Below, in pieces: positions 1 to 4,980 of a DNA stretch of 7,154 nt (within the stretch, counting starts at the first letter, position 1; every line of letters begins with the position of its first letter). The DNA is taken from contig JAFASB010000272.1 of NCBI GenBank assembly GCA_019244985.1, positions 1 to 7,154 on the forward strand. The letters run 5' to 3'. The notes beneath the pieces were generated by a model. That model worked only from the letters and a program-made list of their open reading frames with translations. It ran no database searches and was not told the DNA's origin. A program made the translations under genes and the position numbers. This DNA is from Acidimicrobiia bacterium. Its GTDB lineage: Bacteria > Actinomycetota > Acidimicrobiia > Acidimicrobiales > AC-14.

Positions 1-734
1 TGGTAGGCCGCCGAAAGCGTGTCCGACGACGCCGCCGAGAGGTAGATGGCGTTCACCGACGTGCGCGCGTTGCCCCCGAAGAGGCGCTGGGCGGCCGTGC
101 TGTAGGGCACGACCGCGGTGTCGTCGTTGTTCGCGGTCCCCGACGACGAGCCGGAGGATTGAAGCACCCCGACGACCTGGAGCGGCACGTTGTTGAGGGT
201 GACCGTCTGGCCGACGGGGTTCTCCGCGCCGAACAGCTGCTGCGATGTCGTCGGTCCAAGGACGACGACGGCAGCGGCGGTGTTCTCGTCATCGACGTTC
301 AGGAACCGGCCGCTGTCGATCTTGCGGGCCCGCACTGCGGCCCACGGCGGGGTGGTGCCGACGACACTCGTCGTCCAGTTGCTGGACCCGACGGTGAGCG
401 TGCCCTGCGACTGGGTGGACGGCGCGACCTGGGCGACGTCGGGCGCCACCATCTTCGACGCCAGCGCGTCGGCATCGGCCTTGGTCAGGGTGTTCGCCGA
501 CCCGAATCCACCGCGGATTCCCCCGCTGGTCGCGCTGCCGGGTGAGACCACGAGGAGGTTCGTGCCGAGCGAGTTGATCTGGTCGCGCACCTGGGCCTGC
601 GCCCCCTCGCCGAGTCCGACGGTGAGGATGACCGCCGCGATCCCGATCAGGATGCCGAGCATGGTGAGACCTGACCGCAGGCGGTGCGAGCGGATGGCGT
701 CGAGGCCGGTCTTGACGGTGTCGAGCCAGTTCAT
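1..734 (-). CDS. MacB-type ABC transporter permease (partial, C-terminus off the left edge)
   Basis: This is the membrane subunit of a MacB/FtsX-family ABC exporter; 244 N-terminal residues are present. The reading frame starts at the ATG at 734-732 and stays open to the window edge. Residues 1-20 form a basic amphipathic cytoplasmic start (MNWLDTVKTGLDAIRSHRLR). They are followed by the first membrane helix at about 22-42 (LTMLGILIGIAAVILTVG) and the GEGAQAQV segment that usually follows it. Residues from about 50 onward form the MacB periplasmic core domain: NSLGTNLLVVSPGS near 55-67, an SVVGT strand near 123-127, NPVGQTVTLNNVPLQVVGVL near 172-191, and DDTAVVPYSTAAQRLFG near 204-220. The three C-terminal membrane helices expected of the family lie outside the window. 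The ATG overlaps the stop of the upstream ATPase gene in ATGA, and there is no clear Shine-Dalgarno, so translation is probably coupled. The family exports lipoproteins, peptides, antibiotics or other substrates by mechanotransmission; the substrate cannot be told from sequence. Family assignment is firm. Confidence 0.9.
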   Translation of the reverse strand, partial: MNWLDTVKTGLDAIRSHRLRSGLTMLGILIGIAAVILTVGLGEGAQAQVRDQINSLGTNLLVVSPGSATSGGIRGGFGSANTLTKADADALASKMVAPDVAQVAPSTQSQGTLTVGSSNWTTSVVGTTPPWAAVRARKIDSGRFLNVDDENTAAAVVVLGPTTSQQLFGAENPVGQTVTLNNVPLQVVGVLQSSGSSSGTANNDDTAVVPYSTAAQRLFGGNARTSVNAIYLSAASSDTLSAAY

Positions 735-1471
735 CGCGTCGAGACGTCGACGGTCGCGGCGTCGCGGTTCACCCGACCGTCGAGCATGTTCACAATGCGG
801 CCGGCCGCGGCTGCCACGTCGTGTTCATGGGTGATCAACACGACCGTCCGACCTGAGTCGTGCAGGTCCTGGAGCAGGCCGAGAACGTCGCGCGTCGACA
901 CCGAGTCGAGGTTTCCCGTGGGCTCGTCGGCGAGGATGAGCGCGGGCTCGGTGACGAGCGCTCGGGCGACAGCCACCCGCTGCTGCTGACCACCCGACAA
1001 CTCCCCCGGGCGGTGCTCCAGGCGGTCGGCGAGCCCCACCCGCCCGAGGGCCCGGACGGCCCGCTCGTGGCGCTCGTGGCGCGGGACGCCCGAGTACGCG
1101 AGCGGGAGCTCGACGTTGCGGACCGCGCTCAACGAAGGCAGGAGGTTGAACTGCTGAAAGACGAAGCCGATGCGTCGGTTGCGCACGGCGGCCAGGTCGT
1201 CCTCGGACATGGTGCTCACGTCCTCGTGGGCGAGGTAGTAGCGACCGGCGGTCGGGACGTCCAGACACCCGAGAATGTGCATCAGGGTCGACTTTCCCGA
1301 TCCGGATGGTCCGGCGATGGCGACGAACTCGCCGTCGTGGATTGTGAGGTCGACGTCACGCAGGGCCGCCACCTCGAACGCGCCCGTGCGGTACACCTTC
1401 GACACCCGCTCGAGGCGGATGACTTCCGGTCGACCGGACAGGTCCGACCCGTAGGGGCCGAGCAGGTCCAT
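731..1471 (-). CDS. MacB/LolD-type ABC transporter ATP-binding protein
   Basis: This is the 246-residue cytoplasmic ATPase that should pair with the adjacent permease. All ABC motifs are intact: Walker A GPSGSGKST at 54-62, Q-loop FVFQQFNLLPS at 103-113, signature LSGGQQQR at 158-165, Walker B LILADEP at 178-184 with catalytic Glu183, the D-loop in GNLD at 186-189, and the switch His215 in LITHEHD. The QQFNLLPSLSAVRNVELPL segment and the ADEPTGNLDS stretch are typical of the MacB/LolD/FtsE branch that works with FtsX-like permeases. The ATG (1471-1469) shares its A with the stop codon of the upstream adaptor gene (TGATG). About 16 residues precede the first conserved strand (VIRLERVSKVY), a slightly long N-terminus, but no better internal start is seen. 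The short C-terminus after the H-loop is normal for this branch. Unlike E. coli MacB, ATPase and permease are separate polypeptides, which is the common arrangement in Gram-positive lineages. Confidence 0.95.
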   Translation of the reverse strand: MDLLGPYGSDLSGRPEVIRLERVSKVYRTGAFEVAALRDVDLTIHDGEFVAIAGPSGSGKSTLMHILGCLDVPTAGRYYLAHEDVSTMSEDDLAAVRNRRIGFVFQQFNLLPSLSAVRNVELPLAYSGVPRHERHERAVRALGRVGLADRLEHRPGELSGGQQQRVAVARALVTEPALILADEPTGNLDSVSTRDVLGLLQDLHDSGRTVVLITHEHDVAAAAGRIVNMLDGRVNRDAATVDVSTR

Positions 1472-2979
1472 CAGCCGCCACCACCACCGCGGAAGCCACC
1501 ACCACCACCACCACCGCCGCCGCCTGTCCGGAAGCCGCCGCCGCCTCCGAAGCCGCCGGTGCCGCTACCGCCTGTGCGGCTGGCGTTGTTGGCTGCGTTG
1601 GCGATCTGCGTGGGGATGGTGACGACCACCAGCTCACCGCGCGCGACACCACCGGTGATCTGCGTGAAGCCACCCGACGTCACGCCGGTCGTGACCGCAC
1701 GCTGCGACTTCTTGCCGGCCTCGGACACCGTGACGTACTCGGCACCGTTGGTACGCGTGATCGCCAGCGTCGGGACCTCAAGCACGTTCGTCAGTTGGTT
1801 GTAGGTGATCGAGACGTTGACCGTCGAGCCCGCGAAGAACCCTTGCGGCGTGTTGGTGAGCGTGACCACCACCGGGAACTGGGCGACACCCGAGGTGTTG
1901 CTGGCGATCGCCCCGACGGATGTCACCGTGCCCGTGGCCGTTGTCGTCTGCGACTGCTGACCGAGGGCCGCTTGGCCGGCCTGAGCCTGGCTGTTGTCAA
2001 CCGTCGTCGGCGTGTTGTTCTGGGCCGCGCCGCCACCAAAGAAGCGGGCGAACGCCCCGCCGCCACCGCGCCCGCCGGCCCCTGGCGTGCTCGACGGCGT
2101 CACCGTGGCCGCCTGCCCGACGGCGATGCGCCCGATCTGGGTGTCATCGACGTTGACGTTCACGATGAACGCACCCGTGCTGATCATCTGGATCTGCGGT
2201 GTCGACGACGAGCTCGACGACGAGCTGCTGCTCGACGCGCTGTTGTTCCCTCCGCCCCCGAACCCGCTGCTGCTGCTGCCCGATGTCGGCGCGTTGCTCC
2301 GACCGGAGCCCGTGGCCGACCCGCTGAGGTTCGTTCCCCCCGTACCCGTGCCACTCAGCTGCTGGCCGACGGTGAGGTTGACCGCCGCGACCGTGCCATC
2401 GATCGGCGCCGTGAGCGTGGCGCCGTTCAATGACGCTTGGGCACTCGCCAGCTGCGCCTGGGCGGCAGCCAGGTTGGCCTGGTCCGATTGGATCTGTGCG
2501 GCCGAGCCACTGGTCGTCTCGTCGTTCGACAGCTTGGCCGTGGCCGAGTCGACGCTCGCCTGGGCGCTGGTGACCTGGCTCTGAAGGGCGGCGCTGTCGA
2601 GTGTCGCGAGCACCGTTCCCTTGGCGACCTGCTGGCCGGCCTTCACGTTGACAGCCGTGACCTGACCTGACGTCGAGAAGCTCAGGCTCTCCGTGTCGGC
2701 CGGCGCAAGCGTGCCCGTTGTCGACACCGCCTGGCTGATGTTGCCTGCTGTGACGGCGACGACCCGCTGCACCGCGCCGCCCTGAGCCGGGGAAGACGAC
2801 GAGGAGTGCACGATCCAGTAGACGAGGGCGGCGATAACGAGGAGCGCTGGGATCAGGACGACCGGCCGGAGCAGTCGCCGACGGGCCCACGCCCGCCGGC
2901 CCTGCGGCGGGCGCTGCCACTCGGGTGCGTCGGCGGCGAGAAGCTCGTCGCTGGGCCCACGACCGACGGTCGTCGTCAC
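1471..2979 (-). CDS. MacA/HlyD-type efflux adaptor (membrane fusion protein) with low-complexity insertions
   Basis: This 502-residue protein is the extracytoplasmic adaptor of the ABC system. The start is GTG at 2979-2977, overlapping the upstream stop as GTGA. Residues 1-37 are cytoplasmic and basic near the membrane (RRAWARRRLLR), and 38-57 form a single anchor helix. Next come the first lipoyl half (about 74-128, with SGQVTAVNVKAGQQVAKGTVLATLD), an Ala/Gln/Ser alpha-hairpin (about 129-187), and the second lipoyl half (about 188-208, TLTAPIDGTVAAVNLTVGQQL). A Gly/Ser linker (207-260) includes a run of 11 serines. A beta-barrel region follows (about 263-298, resuming near 345-398), split by a Gly/Asn/Gln-rich insertion. 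The membrane-proximal domain is at about 399-460 (VLEVPTLAI...VTTGVTSGGFTQITGGVARGELVVV). A tail of about 33 residues, nearly all glycine with a few F and R, ends the protein. Classic MacA bridges MacB to TolC; without evidence of an outer membrane here, the role is more likely substrate handling at the membrane face. The short hairpin agrees with Gram-positive adaptors. Family is firm, function inferred. Confidence 0.9.
   Translation of the reverse strand: MTTTVGRGPSDELLAADAPEWQRPPQGRRAWARRRLLRPVVLIPALLVIAALVYWIVHSSSSSPAQGGAVQRVVAVTAGNISQAVSTTGTLAPADTESLSFSTSGQVTAVNVKAGQQVAKGTVLATLDSAALQSQVTSAQASVDSATAKLSNDETTSGSAAQIQSDQANLAAAQAQLASAQASLNGATLTAPIDGTVAAVNLTVGQQLSGTGTGGTNLSGSATGSGRSNAPTSGSSSSGFGGGGNNSASSSSSSSSSSSTPQIQMISTGAFIVNVNVDDTQIGRIAVGQAATVTPSSTPGAGGRGGGGAFARFFGGGAAQNNTPTTVDNSQAQAGQAALGQQSQTTTATGTVTSVGAIASNTSGVAQFPVVVTLTNTPQGFFAGSTVNVSITYNQLTNVLEVPTLAITRTNGAEYVTVSEAGKKSQRAVTTGVTSGGFTQITGGVARGELVVVTIPTQIANAANNASRTGGSGTGGFGGGGGFRTGGGGGGGGGGFRGGGGG
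1474..1572 (-). repeat. GGN trinucleotide low-complexity tract encoding the adaptor's poly-Gly tail
   Basis: On the plus strand this reads as runs of CCA and CCG triplets broken by GAAGCC and TCCGG units. It encodes adaptor residues 470-502, where blocks of glycine are spaced by Phe-Arg or Phe. The longest uninterrupted glycine run is 10 residues. The tract ends right at the TGATG junction with the ATPase gene, so its G-rich mRNA also lies where the ATPase ribosome-binding site would be. Triplet slippage here would change tail length without breaking the frame. Confidence 0.8.
2203..2235 (-). repeat. Poly-serine codon run in the adaptor linker
   Basis: Eleven consecutive serine codons (residues 249-259), a mixture of TCG and AGC, lie in the linker between the second lipoyl half and the beta-barrel. 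Mixed codons mean the run is kept at the protein level and is not a fresh slippage product. It is probably a flexible, exposed spacer. Confidence 0.75.
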
Positions 2980-3932
2980 TGGGTGGTCGTTCCGTTGTTC
3001 GTCGGGCTGTCGGTGCCGGGGTTGCCCGGGCCGCCGTTCCCGCCGCCGCCGAAGCGACCGAACCCGCCGCCGCGGCCGAAGCCGCCGATTCCCTGCACCA
3101 CGTTGGTGGCCGAGACGGTGCCGTCGCTGTTGGTCTTGCCGGTCACGACGACCGCCTGGCCGGTCTGGAGATCGCTGATCGCCACTGCCTTGAGAACGCT
3201 CACTGCGGTACTCGCGTTCGTCGTGACCGTCTTGGTCGCGCCCTGGTTGTCGGCGACCGTGATCGTCGATCCCGAGATGCTCTTGACCGTGCCGTTGGCG
3301 AAGCTGTTGGGGTCCGGCCGAGTCGCGTTCGGATTGCTCGGCGGCGTGCTACCACCGTTTTGAGCGTTGGCTCCGTTCGGGTTGTTGAAGCGTCGCGCCC
3401 CGCCGCCACCCGGGCCTCCGCGACCGAAGGCGCCCATCGTGCCCGTGTCGGTGATGCGGGCTGCGGTAAGGGCGTTCGTCCCGTCCGGGGTGCCCGTCGC
3501 CGTCACGCGGTCGCCGACCTTGATGTCGCTCAGCGCGCCGCTGACGCTCTTGTAGAACTTGGTCGAGCCGCTCGTGAGGACCGTCGTCGTGTTCCCGCCG
3601 GCGGCCGCGCCGCCCCCGTTCTGGCCGCGGGCGAAGGTCGCCACCGTAAGGGTCGATCCGTCGATCGACTGGAGCGTCCCCACGGTGCCCCTGCGGCCGG
3701 GGTTGGCGCCGGGCCCGTTGGCCGTGTTCTGCCCTGCCGTCGACGTCGACGACGACCCGCCGCCTGCCAGCGCCTTCACGCCGAAGAACCCACCCACAGC
3801 GAGCACGACGACGCCGATAGCGGCCGGTATCATCCACTTCCGCCGCGCACTGGCCTCCGGTCGCGCGTAGTCCGGCGCCCCCGCGCCGCCGTACGGGTCG
3901 TGGGGCTCCACTTCTGGTTGTGACTCGTCCAT
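2976..3932 (-). CDS. Membrane-anchored protein with two DUF5666-like domains and a Gly-rich tail
   Basis: This is a 318-residue protein and the first gene of the left operon. Residues 1-32 are an acidic, then basic cytoplasmic segment, and 34-52 form one hydrophobic anchor (MIPAAIGVVVLAVGGFFGV). The rest should face outward. Two related beta-rich modules follow. Module 1 (about 82-163) runs GTVGTLQSIDGSTLTVAT, then a T-F-Y strand, LSDIKVGDRVTATGTPDGT and ALTAARI. Module 2 (about 213-281) runs NGTVKSISGSTITVAD, then TVTTNASTAV, ISDLQTGQAVVVTG and GTVSATNVVQG. This pattern matches DUF5666, a small beta-barrel-like domain of unknown function; I recall the family and could not search it. A Gly/Arg/Phe/Asn-rich linker separates the modules, and a similar tail (283-303) precedes a TNNGTTTQ end. 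I chose the ATG at 3932: an upstream extension of the frame to 4559 would run antisense through the SDR gene. Shine-Dalgarno support is weak (GGCGGG directly before ATG; GGGAGG about 30 nt away). Its stop overlaps the adaptor start, so it probably works with the transporter. Confidence 0.78.
   Translation of the reverse strand: MDESQPEVEPHDPYGGAGAPDYARPEASARRKWMIPAAIGVVVLAVGGFFGVKALAGGGSSSTSTAGQNTANGPGANPGRRGTVGTLQSIDGSTLTVATFARGQNGGGAAAGGNTTTVLTSGSTKFYKSVSGALSDIKVGDRVTATGTPDGTNALTAARITDTGTMGAFGRGGPGGGGARRFNNPNGANAQNGGSTPPSNPNATRPDPNSFANGTVKSISGSTITVADNQGATKTVTTNASTAVSVLKAVAISDLQTGQAVVVTGKTNSDGTVSATNVVQGIGGFGRGGGFGRFGGGGNGGPGNPGTDSPTNNGTTTQ
3024..3086 (-). repeat. Gly/Phe/Arg low-complexity tail of the DUF5666 protein
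   Basis: This stretch encodes residues 283-303, with the units GGFGRGGGFGRFGGGG and GNGGPG. The pattern of Phe and Arg spaced by glycine is very like the adaptor tail and the internal linker of the same protein (3348-3428, residues 169-195). Composition is clear from the translation; function is unknown. Confidence 0.7.
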
Positions 3933-3947
3933 GCCCGCCAGTGTCGC

Positions 3948-3963
3948 GGACCCCCCTTGGTCC
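3948..3963. repeat. Short inverted repeat in the leader of the DUF5666 gene
   Basis: GGACC and GGTCC flank a 6-nt loop, 16 nt upstream of the DUF5666 start codon. In the minus-strand transcript it would form a small GC hairpin between the distant GGGAGG and the ATG. Either it brings that Shine-Dalgarno-like sequence nearer the start or it is a chance repeat. A stem of 5 bp is weak evidence in such GC-rich DNA. Confidence 0.3.
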
Positions 3964-3985
3964 TCCCTTTGCACTTCCTGAGAGC

Positions 3986-4020
3986 GAGCTTGGAAGCGCG
4001 CTTTTGGCCCTCGGAAGCTC
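3986..4020. repeat. Nested inverted repeats in the divergent intergenic region
   Basis: GAGCTT (3986-3991) pairs with AAGCTC (4015-4020), and inside it lies the perfect 10-bp palindrome AAGCGCGCTT (3994-4003). The segment sits between the two divergent genes and overlaps the candidate -35 of the plus-strand promoter. It could be a regulator site for either operon. Short palindromes arise often by chance, so this is a weak call. Confidence 0.3.
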
Positions 4021-4034
4021 CCCGTCCGTACACT
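4004..4034 (+). promoter_or_regulatory. Candidate sigma70-type promoter of the acyl-CoA operon
   Basis: TTGGCC at 4004-4009 and TACACT at 4029-4034 resemble -35 and -10 hexamers, with a 19-nt spacer that is longer than ideal. Initiation would fall near 4041, giving a leader of about 25 nt before the SDR start. High-GC actinobacterial promoters often keep only a recognisable -10, so the TACACT is the better part of this call. Confidence 0.35.
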
Positions 4035-4048
4035 GACGGACTCGTCAG
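4033..4048. promoter_or_regulatory. Perfect inverted repeat, candidate repressor operator
   Basis: CTGACG-GACT-CGTCAG is a perfect 6-4-6 inverted repeat of 16 bp. It overlaps the end of the candidate -10 and the predicted start region of the SDR operon, 18-33 bp ahead of the start codon. Palindromes of this size at such a position are typical of TetR- or GntR-family regulators of acyl-CoA catabolism. No regulator gene is in the window, so the cognate protein is unknown. Confidence 0.45.
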
Positions 4049-4053
4049 GGAAC

Positions 4054-4058
4054 AGGAG
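4054..4058 (+). promoter_or_regulatory. Shine-Dalgarno of the SDR gene
   Basis: AGGAG with a 7-nt spacer to the ATG at 4066 is a strong ribosome-binding site. It fixes the SDR start. It is the only convincing Shine-Dalgarno in the window, since the downstream genes of both operons rely on close or overlapping junctions. Confidence 0.8.
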
Positions 4059-4065
4059 CTGAAGC

Positions 4066-4977
4066 ATGGGTCTGCTGGACGGCAAGGTCGCAGTCATCAC
4101 GGGCGCCGGGCGCGGTATCGGGCGCTCCGAGGCGCTGCTGTTGGCGTCCGAGGGGGCGTCGGTCGTCGTGAACGACGTCGGGGCTGCAGTCTCCGGTGAG
4201 GCGAGCGAAGAGCGCCCGGCCGAAGAGGTCGTCAACGAGATCAAGGCAGCGGGCGGGAATGCGGCGGCCAACTTCGACGACATCACGTCGTGGAAGGGCG
4301 GCGAGAGCCTGATCCAGCAGGCGGTCGACACCTTCGGCGGTCTCGACATCCTGGTGAACAACGCGGGGATCCTCCGCGACCGGATGAGCTTCAACATGGA
4401 CGAGGCCGACTGGGACGCCGTCATCAACGTCCACCTCAAGGGCCACTTCGTTCCGTCGCGATTCGCGGGCGCGTACTGGCGGGCCAAGTCCAAGGAGACC
4501 GGCCAGCCGGTCAACGCCGCCATCATCAACACGTCGTCGGAGGCGGGCCTGTTCGGCAACGCCGGCCAGCTGAACTACGGCGCGGCCAAGGCCGGCATCG
4601 CGGCGATGACGATCATCCTCGCCCGCGAGCTCGAGCGCTTCGGCGTGCGGTCCAACGCCATCGCCCCCCGCGCCCGCACCCGCATGACCGAGTTCCTCAT
4701 GGGCAGCGTCGGTGCCGCGGACGACGAGAAGGCGGGCTTCGACGCGTGGGCACCGGAGAACACCGCCGCCCTGGTGGCGTGGCTGGCGTCGGATCTGTCG
4801 AAGGACGTCAGCGGCCAGGTGTTCATCATCACCGGCGGGCTCGTGCAGGTGACCCAGGGCTGGAACCCGGTCAACAAGGCAACGTCGGACAAGCCGTGGA
4901 CGATCGACGCCATCGAGGGCGTGCGCGACCAGCTGTTCAAGGGCGTCGACAGCGGCGTCCCGCCCTTCCAGTTCTAG
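4066..4977 (+). CDS. SDR-family oxidoreductase, 3-hydroxyacyl-CoA dehydrogenase-like
   Basis: This 303-residue cytoplasmic Rossmann enzyme is complete. It shows the cofactor motif TGAGRGIG at 12-19, acidic Asp37 after strand 2 (VVVNDVG), which favours NAD(H) over NADP(H), NNAG at 98-101, and Asn121 in INVHLKG. The catalytic set is Ser158, Tyr171 and Lys175 (NTSSEAG...LNYGAAKAG). The APRARTRMTE segment near 200-209 and the roughly 40-residue extension after ITGG (WNPVN...WTIDAIEGV...PPFQF) recall actinobacterial SDRs of the Hsd4A/Rv3548c kind, related to the dehydrogenase part of peroxisomal multifunctional enzyme 2. Those enzymes act on 3-hydroxyacyl-CoAs, including steroid side chains. Length and start are well supported by the Shine-Dalgarno. 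It leads an operon with an acyl-CoA dehydrogenase 3 nt downstream, so oxidation of a 3-hydroxyacyl-CoA is the likeliest job. The exact substrate is not readable. Other SDR reductase roles remain possible. Confidence 0.93.
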   Translation: MGLLDGKVAVITGAGRGIGRSEALLLASEGASVVVNDVGAAVSGEASEERPAEEVVNEIKAAGGNAAANFDDITSWKGGESLIQQAVDTFGGLDILVNNAGILRDRMSFNMDEADWDAVINVHLKGHFVPSRFAGAYWRAKSKETGQPVNAAIINTSSEAGLFGNAGQLNYGAAKAGIAAMTIILARELERFGVRSNAIAPRARTRMTEFLMGSVGAADDEKAGFDAWAPENTAALVAWLASDLSKDVSGQVFIITGGLVQVTQGWNPVNKATSDKPWTIDAIEGVRDQLFKGVDSGVPPFQF

Positions 4978-4980
4978 AAG

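Noticed and set aside
1474..1572. Triplet-rich tract considered as a CRISPR or minisatellite array
   Set aside because: There are no regular repeat-spacer units; it is in-frame coding sequence for a glycine tail.
860..1804. 314-codon plus-strand open frame with a polyproline run
   Set aside because: The proline run is just the complement of the adaptor's poly-Gly tail, and the rest mirrors the ATPase gene.
1795..3363. Several plus-strand open frames opposite the adaptor and DUF5666 genes, some with hydrophobic stretches
   Set aside because: They are complements of Gly/Ser/Ala/Thr-rich coding sequence, lack ribosome-binding sites, and clash with the coupled minus-strand genes.
3933..4559. 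Open N-terminal extension of the DUF5666 gene frame (minus strand)
   Set aside because: It lies antisense to the well-supported SDR gene from 4066 on, its translation has no family features, and the anchor-type N-terminus begins naturally at the ATG at 3932.
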